A stretch of 33,431 nt of DNA from positions 1-33,431 of the forward strand of contig NZ_LZDE01000309.1 of assembly GCF_002009015.1 (NCBI RefSeq), read 5' to 3'. Shown in pieces: positions 15,940 through 24,557 of this stretch; positions within the stretch are counted from its first letter, which is position 1, and every line of letters starts with the position of its first letter. Source of the DNA: Microbulbifer mangrovi. GTDB lineage: Bacteria > Pseudomonadota > Gammaproteobacteria > Pseudomonadales > Cellvibrionaceae. The notes beneath the pieces are model-generated. The model saw only the letters and a list, made by a program, of their open reading frames with translations, did no database searches and had not been told where the DNA came from. The position numbers were made by a program, and so were the translations under genes.

Positions 15940-16365
15940 TTATTTTTTGTCGTTGTGGTGCCAGATGATCTTGAGCTTCTTCTTGCCCCACTTGCGCGCC
16001 TTCTTGATGTCCTTTTCCATCCAAACGTCGATACGGTTGGTGTAGCGCTTGTTCATGCGGTCGCGCACGGTGTAAGTGCCGGGCAGACCTTCAATTTTTA
16101 CCTTGGCGCCGTTGGTCAGGCCGTGTTTCTCCAGGTCACGGGAAACGGCAATGATCTTGTCACCGGGGCGCAGGCGGTTGTTCCAAGCCGCAGTCCAGGG
16201 ATCGCCATCGGTCTGGCCTTTAACGGAGTTGTACGCCGTCGCGGTGACGGTCATCGACTTCTTTTCCTTGTCGGTCCCCTTGATCGCGGCAAAGGCGTCT
16301 CCACCGGCCAGTGCCGAGAGTGATGCTGCAAGTACAATCACATACTTCTTAAGACTCTGTCGCAT
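15940..16365 (-). CDS. Secreted 3D-domain (double-psi beta-barrel) protein
   Basis: The 3D domain is the catalytic double-psi beta-barrel fold of MltA-type lytic transglycosylases and of germination and resuscitation factors. This 141-residue protein has a signal peptide ending at about GGDAFA, then a compact domain with TATAYNS, the LRPGDKIIAVSRDLE strand, and the paired-aspartate region GTYTVRDRM...RIDVWM that names the family, ending in a Lys/Trp-rich basic tail (KKARKWGKKKLKIIWHH). The ATG at 16365 follows GGAGG, spaced 11 bases; in-frame codons upstream lack a signal-peptide start. Binding or cleavage of peptidoglycan in the periplasm is inferred from the fold. Confidence 0.85.
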   Translation of the reverse strand: MRQSLKKYVIVLAASLSALAGGDAFAAIKGTDKEKKSMTVTATAYNSVKGQTDGDPWTAAWNNRLRPGDKIIAVSRDLEKHGLTNGAKVKIEGLPGTYTVRDRMNKRYTNRIDVWMEKDIKKARKWGKKKLKIIWHHNDKK

Positions 16366-17010
16366 AAAGTTCAGTACCTCCGAAAGCCCTTCAGTTACAG
16401 ACTTTGATTGTCTGCTCGGCCTCCAAGTTGATTTCTTCATAAGTGATCAATCTTTGATCAGGACGGGCCATATTAAAGATCCGTGGATCGGAATCAATCT
16501 TTCCGGTGACGCCGGTAAATTCCCCAACAGAGTATTCGTTTAGATTTCAGGCTGAGTCTTATTTGGCCTGAAATGGGCAATAGACCGGAATTAAATACCT
16601 GTGTGTGACCGGGATATGACAGTGCGGGGTGTTCAAATCGTTTTCTATTGGCACCGGGTTGCCAATCGGGTTTTCCCTATGACAGCGATGCCATATCGAG
16701 CTGGTGGAAATTTATACGATTTCAGGGCGTCGACTTCGCATCCGCTGGAACAAAATTTTTTTCTGGTTATTTGCGACTGGTCGTCCACATTAGGGGGTGC
16801 GTACTGATGACAGCGTTGTAACCGGGATCAGTTTCATGAATGTTCGTTATTTGCGAAAGGCTTAAACTATCAAATCGATAGAATCCGTCACCAGAACGGG
16901 GAGTTATCCCCGTGTGGGAGGATGTGAAGCATAAGAAAATATCCCTCTGAGGAGCGTTATCAGCGGGAAACGGGGAATATTAGTGCTGATTTTTGACGCG
17001 CTGTTGTGGC
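16366..17010. other. 645 bp without a supported gene
   Basis: This stretch is AT-richer than its neighbours and carries no open frame that looks like a protein. It contains an imperfect palindrome at 16647-16666 and would hold the promoter of the 3D-domain gene near 16400. No RNA gene, terminator or mobile element is visible. Confidence 0.5.
16647..16666. promoter_or_regulatory. Palindromic site ATTGGCA-N6-TGCCAAT
   Basis: A perfect seven-base inverted repeat with six-base centre CCGGGT, typical in size of a dimeric regulator site. No flanking gene start is closer than 280 bp, so the target is unclear. Confidence 0.4.
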
Positions 17011-17727
17011 TCAGATCGCCGTATTGCCTACCGGGCGCTCGGGATTGACCAGGTCCCGCAGAGCGGTCAGGTATGCCAGGTCTTCTTCCAGATCCGGGAA
17101 ACCGTGGCGCTTATCCAGCGCCACTGCCTGCTCCAGCCACTGGATGGCCTCCTCCAGATTGCCTTGCCACTCGCATACCTGGCCGATATTGAATGAGGTG
17201 ATGGCCAGGTTCTGCCAGTCTTCTTCCCGGCGCAGTTCATCCATGGCACTGATATACAGCTGATAGGCATTGCGCAGCATGGCGGCGCGTTTGTTGGGGT
17301 TGGTTTGCAGGGCCGAGTGCTGGTGATAGGTATGGGCGATGGCGGAGCGCACCCGTGCGGCAGAATGTTCAAATGGCAGGCCCGGGGAGGATTCGATATA
17401 GGCCAGCACGGCCTCGAACTGGCCGCGGGCGAGCGGATAGAGGTCCGGGCGCTGCCCGCCGAGAGCATTGAGAATGATGCCGTAGCGGTAGCGCAGCTGG
17501 TTCTGCCGGTGGGGCTGCGCTGACAGGCCGGCAATGGCCCGCTCGTACAGGGGGAGGGCAGCATCGTAGTTGCCCTCTAGCGCATACTCCTCAGCCTCCA
17601 TGATCAGTGGTGCGACATCGGCGGCAGCCGGCTCAGTCTGGGCCATCGACGCTGTGCTTAGCATTCCTGCAAATGTCACCACAAGGGCGGGCAACAGGAG
17701 AGTCAGCGGTTTGCGCAAGGTCAGCAT
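17011..17727 (-). CDS. Secreted tetratricopeptide (TPR) repeat protein
   Basis: TPR units form helical scaffolds for protein-protein contacts. This 238-residue product has a clear signal peptide (ending at about SMAQ, residue 30), so it is periplasmic or outer-membrane attached without a lipobox. Helical repeats are seen at residues ~42-70 (AEEYALEGNYDAALPLYERA) and ~170-215 (AITSFNIGQVCEWQGNLEEA followed by IQWLEQAVALDKRHG), with a more diverged helical middle. The start is the ATG at 17727. It follows ydiJ by 53 bp on the same strand and may be co-transcribed, though a shared function is not evident. Confidence 0.85.
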   Translation of the reverse strand: MLTLRKPLTLLLPALVVTFAGMLSTASMAQTEPAAADVAPLIMEAEEYALEGNYDAALPLYERAIAGLSAQPHRQNQLRYRYGIILNALGGQRPDLYPLARGQFEAVLAYIESSPGLPFEHSAARVRSAIAHTYHQHSALQTNPNKRAAMLRNAYQLYISAMDELRREEDWQNLAITSFNIGQVCEWQGNLEEAIQWLEQAVALDKRHGFPDLEEDLAYLTALRDLVNPERPVGNTAI

Positions 17728-17780
17728 GGCCAGTCCATCTCGAAGTGCCGCCGGTACGCAAAAGCTTACCGGCTGGCAAG

Positions 17781-20700
17781 TTAGTGATTACTGACAGTAA
17801 ACCCCGAATCTTCGATTTGTGCCAGTAATGCTTGCAGCGGATGGCGCAATTCTGTTTGTGCGAAGCGTTTGCTCTGACACCGGCAGGAGTAACCCGTGGC
17901 GAGAATGGTACTGGTATCGCCGTTCAGTTTGGGTGCCCAGGACTGCTGGAAGATGACCCGCGAGGTCTCTTTATTGGCCATCTCGTGGCCGTAGGTGCCG
18001 GCCATGCCACAGCAGCCCGCGGCCTGGGTTTCCAGCTGCATCCCCAGCGCCGCGAACACCTGTTGCCACTGGCGCGAGGAGCCGGCGGCGTTGGATTGCT
18101 CGGTGCAGTGGGGCAGCAGGGTAAAGCGTGCGTCCTTGAGGCGATTGCGATTGCCCGCCAGGTGATCCGTATGCCGCGCCAACCACTCTTGCAGGAGCAG
18201 TACCTGGGGCGCTTTTTCCCCCAGCAGTTTCTGGTATTCGGAGCGGTAGGTCATGGTCATGGAGGGATCGATGCCCACCAGCGGGACGCCGCTCTCTGCC
18301 AGGCTGTTCAGCATGGCGCTGTTACCGGCGGCGGCCTGCGCGAACTGGCGCAGAAAACCGTGTACATGCAGGGGCTTGCCGTTGGCGCGATAGGGGGCCA
18401 CCAGCGGATTGAAGTCGAGAAGCTTCAGCAAGCGCAAGGTGTCTGCTACCACATCCGCATCGAAGTAGCTGGTAAACGCATCCTGCACGATCACCACCGA
18501 CTTGGCGCGCTGCGCCGGGCCCAATGCGCGCAGGCTTTCGCGGCTGGCATAGGGCACTCCCAGTTCGCGCATTACCCTGTCCAGGCGCGTAGCCGACAGT
18601 GACGGCGAATCCGTCAGTCCCAGCCCGCGCTCCATCAGCCAGCGCACCGGTTTCAGCTTGAGCGGCCAGTTGTACAGCTGCGGCACCTGCGCCAGATGCG
18701 GCATGACAAACTCCAGTCCGCCGACAAAGTAGTCCTTCAGCGGGCGCAGGTAGCGGCTGTAATAAAGCTCAAGAAACTTGGCGCGGAAGGTGGGGACGTC
18801 CACCTTGATTGGACACTGGCCAGCGCAGGACTTGCACGCCAGGCACGCCTGCATCGATTCGTTTACCTCGTGGCTGAAATCGTATTCGCCACGCGCGCGG
18901 GCCAGGGAGTTCTTGATGCGACCGGGCAGGCCGATCAGGAAGGACTGCTCGCGACTTTTGCGCGCCACGGCTTCGGGGTCCACGGAGCGGTCCGCCAGCA
19001 GACGCAACCACTCGCGAATCAGCGAGGCGCGCCCCTTGGGCGAGTGGATACGGTTGCGGGTTCCTTTATAGGACGGGCACATGGCGTCGTCCGGGTTCCA
19101 GTTGAAGCAGGCCCCGTTACCGTTGCAGTAAACCCCCTCGGAATAGCCTTCCCAAACCTGTACCGGGATCACCCGGTCGCGCTCGCCGCGGGTGGGTACT
19201 TCATCGATTTTTAGCAGACTGGAGGCGACACTGGGGGTGGCGATTTTCCCAGGGTTCAGCTGGTTGCGAGGATCGAAGGCGGCCTTGATCTTCTGCAGCT
19301 CTGGGTACAAATCACCGAAAAACGCCGGCGCAAACTCCGAACGCACCCCTTTACCGTGTTCACCCCACAACAAGCCATTGTATTTCTGTGCCAGCTCCAC
19401 CACCTGCTCGGTGATGATACGCACCTGCTTGGCCTGTTCCGGGTCTTTCATATCGATGGCCGGGCGCACGTGCAATACACCGGCATCTACGTGGCCGAAC
19501 ATGCCGTAAGCAAAGCCCGCCCGATCCAGTGCGGCGCGGAATTCGGCGATAAAGTCGGCGAGATTTTCCGGCGGCACAGCGCAGTCTTCCACAAACGGAA
19601 TAGGGCGCTGCTCACCCTTGGCATTGCCCAGCAGGCCCACAGCGCGCTTGCGCATGGCCCAGATCTTGTTTACCTGGGCGTGACCGCGGGCGATGGTATA
19701 GGCAAAGCTCTTGCCCGGCTGGCCGATCGCGCTGTCCACATGGGCGGTAAACTTCGCCAGCGCCGTATCCAGGGCTTCTTCAGAATCCGCAGTGTATTCC
19801 ACCAGGTTGATGCCGTTCACCGGGCGTTCGTCCTGCGGGAAGAATTCGCTCACGCTGTCCCACACCATATCCCCCATCGCCAGTTGCAGCACCTTGCTGT
19901 CCACGGTCTCAATCGAGGTGGGCCCGGCCTTCATCAGGTCGCTGGCATCTTTCAGTGCATCCTGGAAGTGGTCGTAATTCAGGTTGACCAGCGCCGCGCA
20001 CTTGGGAATCTGGAGTACATTGAGCTTGGCCTCGGCGATAAAACCCAGGGTGCCCTCGGATCCGCACAGGATATTATTCAGGTTGAAGCGGCCATCGTTA
20101 TTGGCATCCCTGTCCCGGATATGCGCCAGGTCGTAGCCGGTGAGGCAGCGGTTCAACTTGGGAAATTTGGCGTCGATCAACGCGCGTTTGTCTTTCTCGA
20201 TCGTATCCACCAGCTGGTGAATTCTGCCGGAGCGGCTGTCGTTATTGGCAATCTCTGCCAGTCGCTCGTCTTCCAGAACGTGCGAGTGCCAGAGTTCACC
20301 GCCCATCAGCACGGTTTTCAGTTCCAGCACGTGGTCGCGTGTTTTGCCGTATAGGCAGGAGCCCTGACCGGAGGCATCGGTATTGATCATGCCGCCGATG
20401 GTGGCCCGGTTACTGGTGGAAAGCTCCGGGGCAAAGAACAGTCCATGGGGTTTGAGCGCGGCGTTCAATTGATCCTTCACAGCCCCGGCCTGGACCCGTA
20501 CCCATCCTTCGTCCGCGTTGATTTCGAGGATGCGGTTCATGTGTCGGGAAATGTCGACCACGATCCCATCGGTCAGTGACTGACCGTTGGTACCGGTGCC
20601 GCCGCCGCGCGGGGATAGCACGACATTGTGAAATTCTTCCCGGTCCGCCAGTTCCATCAGCAGTTGCAGGTCGTGGATGTCCCTTGGGTAGACCACAGCC

Positions 20701-20858
20701 TGGGGCAGCACCTGGTAGATGGAATTGTCCGTGGACAGCACGGTACGGCTGGCGTAGCTCGGACTGCTATCGCCGTGGAAGCCGCCCTGCTTGAGTGCGG
20801 TGAGGAACTGCAGGTAGAGCGCCTGTACTTCGTTGATTTCGCGCAGTGCTGGAATCAT
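17781..20858 (-). CDS. ydiJ: YdiJ-type FAD-linked D-2-hydroxyacid dehydrogenase with iron-sulfur domain
   Basis: The 1025-residue protein fuses an FAD-binding PCMH domain (residues ~50-260, with PRGGGTGTNGQ at ~83-93), an FAD-linked oxidase C-terminal domain, a ferredoxin-like segment with CLACKSCAGQCP, and a C-terminal cysteine-rich (CCG) domain seen in AGCCGMAGTYGHE. This is the whole-length layout of E. coli YdiJ (about 1018 residues), a membrane-associated enzyme assigned to D-2-hydroxyglutarate oxidation; the electron acceptor would be the quinone pool or another carrier. D-2-hydroxyglutarate arises as a by-product of serine synthesis. Substrate assignment is by family. The gene is intact, with no gap or frameshift. 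Confidence 0.93.
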   Translation of the reverse strand: MIPALREINEVQALYLQFLTALKQGGFHGDSSPSYASRTVLSTDNSIYQVLPQAVVYPRDIHDLQLLMELADREEFHNVVLSPRGGGTGTNGQSLTDGIVVDISRHMNRILEINADEGWVRVQAGAVKDQLNAALKPHGLFFAPELSTSNRATIGGMINTDASGQGSCLYGKTRDHVLELKTVLMGGELWHSHVLEDERLAEIANNDSRSGRIHQLVDTIEKDKRALIDAKFPKLNRCLTGYDLAHIRDRDANNDGRFNLNNILCGSEGTLGFIAEAKLNVLQIPKCAALVNLNYDHFQDALKDASDLMKAGPTSIETVDSKVLQLAMGDMVWDSVSEFFPQDERPVNGINLVEYTADSEEALDTALAKFTAHVDSAIGQPGKSFAYTIARGHAQVNKIWAMRKRAVGLLGNAKGEQRPIPFVEDCAVPPENLADFIAEFRAALDRAGFAYGMFGHVDAGVLHVRPAIDMKDPEQAKQVRIITEQVVELAQKYNGLLWGEHGKGVRSEFAPAFFGDLYPELQKIKAAFDPRNQLNPGKIATPSVASSLLKIDEVPTRGERDRVIPVQVWEGYSEGVYCNGNGACFNWNPDDAMCPSYKGTRNRIHSPKGRASLIREWLRLLADRSVDPEAVARKSREQSFLIGLPGRIKNSLARARGEYDFSHEVNESMQACLACKSCAGQCPIKVDVPTFRAKFLELYYSRYLRPLKDYFVGGLEFVMPHLAQVPQLYNWPLKLKPVRWLMERGLGLTDSPSLSATRLDRVMRELGVPYASRESLRALGPAQRAKSVVIVQDAFTSYFDADVVADTLRLLKLLDFNPLVAPYRANGKPLHVHGFLRQFAQAAAGNSAMLNSLAESGVPLVGIDPSMTMTYRSEYQKLLGEKAPQVLLLQEWLARHTDHLAGNRNRLKDARFTLLPHCTEQSNAAGSSRQWQQVFAALGMQLETQAAGCCGMAGTYGHEMANKETSRVIFQQSWAPKLNGDTSTILATGYSCRCQSKRFAQTELRHPLQALLAQIEDSGFTVSNH

Positions 20859-21359
20859 TCCGGGCCCCGGGTCTGGTTAATCGGTACATCTTATAAAAGG
20901 GAATGGCATTTTAGCGACGGTGGCGGCCTGCGCAACAATTACCGGGATTTCCCCACCCCGGATGCCCCGGCTTTCGGGAAAAGCTCGGGATCCGGGGGGA
21001 AATTGCGCGTTTGTTGAAGGTAGTTGCGAACGGGGAGTCAGTTTTATTGGCTGTCTATCGCTCCGATGCCATCATGTCCTGCAGATTGATCCGATGCCTG
21101 CTATTCGGGTAATCCCATGTCATCTATTTAGTGTGTGTTGTCGTAGATATAACAAGGTTCACTATCGGTAAACCCTGTAACGCAGGAATCAACGATGCAG
21201 GCTTTCGAGGTATGCCTCCAAGGGCAATTGAACTTACTTATTTGTGGCGCTACTTTTTAAGAAAATGAAGCTCTTTCGCGCTTTTTCGACCTGCTTCCCA
21301 TGTGTTGGTCAGTATCAGGCTTGAACGACTTCAGTTTGCATGAGGCGAATGCCAGCAAT
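20859..21359. other. 501 bp divergent intergenic region, ydiJ / DUF523
   Basis: No supported gene lies here. It must hold the promoters of both divergent genes. On the minus strand TATAAG near 20893-20898 could be a -10 for ydiJ without a good -35. The segment 21060-21300 is AT-rich and non-coding in all frames. Confidence 0.5.
21228..21256 (+). promoter_or_regulatory. Possible sigma-70 promoter of the DUF523-photolyase genes
   Basis: TTGAAC at 21228-21233 and TACTTT at 21251-21256 are spaced by 17 bases. The -35 shares four and the -10 three to four bases with consensus, so this is only a weak candidate, about 100 bp before the gene start. Confidence 0.3.
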
Positions 21360-22370
21360 ATGAACTTTACCCGGAAAATTCCAATCGGAATCAGCCAGTG
21401 TGCCATGGGGGATCCGGTGCGCTTCAACGGCGGGCACAAGCACAGCAAGGTATGCACTCAGCTGCTGAGTCAGTGTTTTGAGTATGTCCCCCTGTGTCCG
21501 GAGGTCGCGATTGGCATGGGCGTCCCGCGCAAGCCGATTCATCTGCTGGTGGACAAGGCCAGCGCGCCGGTAGACGCGGTGCGGGTAGTGGGCGTGGAAG
21601 ACGCCGGGGTGGATGTGACCGCACCGCTGCGGGAATACGCGGACTCGGTGGTGCCCGAGCTGGCTGGGGTGCGCGGTTATATTTTCATGCAGAATTCTCC
21701 CAGCTGTGGTCTGCGCGGCGTGCGCCGCTATTTGAGTAACGGTCACGGTATCGACAGCGAGGGTATCGGTGTTTTTGCCCGACGATTGCAGCAACGCTTC
21801 CCGCATCTTCCTATGGAAGAGGTGGGGCGGCTAAACAACAGTGAGTTGCGGGAGAATTTTCTCACCCGGGTGTTCGCTTACGATGCATGGTTCCGGTATG
21901 TAGAGGGTGAAGCGGAGGAGAAACCGGTGCAAGAGGATCAAAAGCCGCCGTCTAAAATTTCCCAGGTCATCCAGTTCTACACCGCGTACAAGTATCTGTT
22001 GCTGGCGCACCACCAGGAAAAAACCCGTGCCCTGGGACGGTTTCTGGCAGACTCCAAGGCCCTGCCCATCGACGAACTGGCTTTCGAAGTGCGCGGGCGC
22101 ATTATGGAAATTCTATCCCTGCCGGCCTCCCGCAAGGACAGAACCAATGCACTGATGCACAGCGCTGGCCACCTCAGCGAATTCCTCGACAAGCGAGAAA
22201 AAGCGGAGCTCAAGGACCTGATTGAAGAGTACCGGCTGGGGCACAAGCCTTTGTCTGCGGTGCTGACCCTGCTGCGCCACTATTTGCCGCGCAGTCCCCA
22301 CAGTTTTATCCACAATCAGGTCTTGCTGGCGGCAGAGCCCGCGGAGCTGGGCTTGTGTGATTTCCATTGA
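21360..22370 (+). CDS. DUF523-DUF1722 (YbgA-containing) protein
   Basis: The 336-residue protein has an N-terminal DUF523 domain (residues ~7-150) with conserved cysteines in GISQCAMGDPVRFNGG, VPLCPEVAIGMGVPR and QNSPSCGLRG, and a C-terminal DUF1722 (YbgA) domain (~200-320) with YKYLLLAHHQ and AGHLSEFLDKREKAEL. DUF523 proteins are related to an iron-sulfur enzyme for 2-thiouracil desulfuration, so a role in handling thio-modified bases is possible. It is followed after 11 bp by the photolyase gene, matching the ybgA-phr pair of E. coli. The ATG at 21360 starts the conserved part; no strong ribosome binding site is seen. Function is unproven. Confidence 0.9.
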   Translation: MNFTRKIPIGISQCAMGDPVRFNGGHKHSKVCTQLLSQCFEYVPLCPEVAIGMGVPRKPIHLLVDKASAPVDAVRVVGVEDAGVDVTAPLREYADSVVPELAGVRGYIFMQNSPSCGLRGVRRYLSNGHGIDSEGIGVFARRLQQRFPHLPMEEVGRLNNSELRENFLTRVFAYDAWFRYVEGEAEEKPVQEDQKPPSKISQVIQFYTAYKYLLLAHHQEKTRALGRFLADSKALPIDELAFEVRGRIMEILSLPASRKDRTNALMHSAGHLSEFLDKREKAELKDLIEEYRLGHKPLSAVLTLLRHYLPRSPHSFIHNQVLLAAEPAELGLCDFH

Positions 22371-22381
22371 ATAAATGATGT

Positions 22382-23881
22382 ATGCCTGAAAAAGCCTATC
22401 AAAGAGGGTTGGTGTGGCTGCGCAATGATTTGCGACTGACCGATAACACCGCCCTGTATCGCGCCGCCAGAGGCTGCCAGGCCCTGGCGGCGGTTTATAT
22501 AGCGACACCGCAAACCTGGGATCGCCACGGTGACGGCGACAATGTCGTTGCCATGCGCCTGCGCAGCCTGGGAGCACTGCAGCGCGCGCTGGCAGATAAG
22601 CAGATTCCGCTTTACTTCCTTGAGCTGAACGGGTTTGCGGAGGTACCACAGGCGCTGGTGCAGATCACTGACAAGCTGAAAGTGGACGCCCTGTTCGCCA
22701 ATGCGGAATACCCGCTCAACGAACTGCGCAGGGACACTGCGGTGAGAGCGGCGCTGAAAGAGGTGGGGGTGCCGGTCGAGTACTGTACCGATCGCACCCT
22801 GATCCCTCCGGGTAGCCTGACTACCAACAGCGGTGACGGCTTCAAGGTATTTACGCCATTCAAACGCGCATTTATCTCTCGTCACGGCAACAGCGATGAA
22901 GGATTTGCTCCCCTGCCGGCGCCGCGCGCACTTGGCGCGGCGCACGAGTCCCAGTGGCCCGAGTGGATCGCGCTAAAGGGCGAGAATAACCTGGTGCGCA
23001 CCATCCCCGAAACGGTAGGCAAATACGGCGTGGCTGCCGGTGGCAGCGACAAGGTGCTGGAGTGGGATGTCGGTGAAAAGGCTGCGCACAAGCGTCTGAA
23101 GGCATTTGCCAATATCGTGGCCGATTACGACGAATGGCGGGATTTCCCGGCGAGAGAAAATACTTCCCGACTTTCGCCCTACCTCAATTGCGGCGCCATC
23201 TCTGTTCGACAGTGCGCGAAAATGGCGCTGGATGCCAATGCCGGGCAGTGGATTGCTGGTAAAGGCAATTTGAGCGAGGGTGCCAGTAGTTGGCTGAACG
23301 AACTTTTGTGGCGGGAATTCTACCAGCACCTGGTGGTGAACTTTCCGCGGGTATGTCGCAACCTGCCATTCAAACCGGAAACCGACGGTGTGCCCTGGTC
23401 ACAGCGGAGTGAAGACTTCACACTGTGGTGTGAGGGGCAGACCGGCGTGCCAATCGTTGATGCGGCTATGCGCCAGCTGAATGAAACCGGCTGGATGCAC
23501 AATCGCCTGCGTATGGTTGTGGCGTCATTTCTCACCAAGAACCTGCTCACCGATTGGCGCAAAGGGGAACGCTACTTTATGCGGCAACTGGTGGATGCGG
23601 ATTTCGCTGCTAATAATGGAGGCTGGCAGTGGGCGGCATCCACCGGTACCGATGCAGCACCATACTTTCGTGTGTTCAATCCCTACAGCCAGTCCAAACG
23701 CTTTGATCCGGACGGGGCCTTTATTCGTCGCTTTGTTCCCGAGCTTGCATCGCTTTCCGACAGCGATATTCACTGTCCAAAGCAGGACCTGTTCGGGCAG
23801 GATGGGTATCCGCAGCCAATCTGCGATGTGACGGAATCCCGCAAAAAGGCGATAGAGGTGTTCGCAAACTTGAAGTCTTAG
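22382..23881 (+). CDS. phrB: Class I CPD photolyase
   Basis: Photolyase uses blue light and FADH- to split cyclobutane pyrimidine dimers in DNA. The 499-residue protein has the N-terminal antenna Rossmann domain (LVWLRNDLRLTDNTAL at 10-25), then the FAD-binding helical domain with GASSWLNELLWREFYQH, WMHNRLRMVVASFLTKNLLTDW and the AANNGGWQWAASTGTDAAPYFRVFNP signature, which includes the tryptophans of the electron-transfer chain. Length is slightly above the E. coli enzyme (472). It follows the YbgA-type gene after 11 bp. The ATG has no clear ribosome binding site, consistent with coupling to the upstream gene. Confidence 0.96.
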   Translation: MPEKAYQRGLVWLRNDLRLTDNTALYRAARGCQALAAVYIATPQTWDRHGDGDNVVAMRLRSLGALQRALADKQIPLYFLELNGFAEVPQALVQITDKLKVDALFANAEYPLNELRRDTAVRAALKEVGVPVEYCTDRTLIPPGSLTTNSGDGFKVFTPFKRAFISRHGNSDEGFAPLPAPRALGAAHESQWPEWIALKGENNLVRTIPETVGKYGVAAGGSDKVLEWDVGEKAAHKRLKAFANIVADYDEWRDFPARENTSRLSPYLNCGAISVRQCAKMALDANAGQWIAGKGNLSEGASSWLNELLWREFYQHLVVNFPRVCRNLPFKPETDGVPWSQRSEDFTLWCEGQTGVPIVDAAMRQLNETGWMHNRLRMVVASFLTKNLLTDWRKGERYFMRQLVDADFAANNGGWQWAASTGTDAAPYFRVFNPYSQSKRFDPDGAFIRRFVPELASLSDSDIHCPKQDLFGQDGYPQPICDVTESRKKAIEVFANLKS

Positions 23882-23965
23882 GAAACCTCTGATTTATTCA
23901 ATAACCCGGGATTGCCCGGTGTGACGCGCTCGCGGTACAGATGCCTTCTGATAAATGAGTCGCCA

Positions 23966-24481
23966 ATGAATTATAAAAAGCTGGCCAACTTCATCCTGTT
24001 TATCACCGGTTGGTGGATGGCCCTGTTGTATGGCAATGCAATGGCGCTGATCGCGTTGTTCGTTGTGTTGATGGTGCATTTCATCCTCTGGCGGGATGTT
24101 CGGGATATCTTCGTGATTCTCGGTTTCATTTTCTGCGGCTTTGCCGTGGAGTGGGCCTTTATGGCCAGTGGTGTGCAGGATTATCGCTCCAACCTGCCTC
24201 CCGCCTGGGCCATCTGTATCTGGGCCATGCTGGCAACCACCATGCGCTACTCCCTGTCATGGCTGATCAAAAAGCCCTTATGGGCCGCGCTTGTAGGTTT
24301 ACTGGTGGCGCCCGCGTTCTACTTCAATAGCGTACAGTTCGGGCCTGCGGGGTGGGGGCGTCCCATGTGGGAGTGCCTGCTGGCGATTGCCTTGGTATGG
24401 AGCCTTTTGGCGGCATTTCTCAGCGGTGTGCTGGTGCCCCTGGTCGAGCAGATGGAGCCCGCGGACAGCGGTGTTTCCTGA
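23966..24481 (+). CDS. DUF2878 family inner-membrane protein
   Basis: This 171-residue protein is almost wholly hydrophobic with about five to six transmembrane helices (MNYKKLANFILFITGWW, LIALFVVLMVHFILW, FVILGFIFCGFAVEWAF, WAICIWAMLATTMRYSLSW, and two near the end). The pattern and motifs (NFILFITGWW, AVEW, WGRPMW) match the small DUF2878 family. It lies 84 bp after the photolyase gene on the same strand and may be co-transcribed; relatives often lie beside photolyase or lipid-modification genes, so a role in the light/stress response is possible. The ATG at 23966 is chosen because the earlier ATG at 23912 would add non-homologous residues. Confidence 0.8.
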   Translation: MNYKKLANFILFITGWWMALLYGNAMALIALFVVLMVHFILWRDVRDIFVILGFIFCGFAVEWAFMASGVQDYRSNLPPAWAICIWAMLATTMRYSLSWLIKKPLWAALVGLLVAPAFYFNSVQFGPAGWGRPMWECLLAIALVWSLLAAFLSGVLVPLVEQMEPADSGVS

Positions 24482-24557
24482 GCCGCAGTCCTCCCCTCTG
24501 ATGCATCACTGCTGACCTATACTTGCCACGAATTTTCGCCGTGGCAAGGAGGCCGCA

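Noticed and set aside
16648-16664. Apparent sigma-54 promoter TTGGCACCGGGTTGCCA
   Set aside because: The GG and GC elements are separated by 9 bases rather than the required 10, and no gene start follows on that strand.
19356-20354. 332-codon plus-strand open frame inside ydiJ
   Set aside because: Antisense of ydiJ; composition is His-, Gln- and Arg-rich as expected of a shadow frame.
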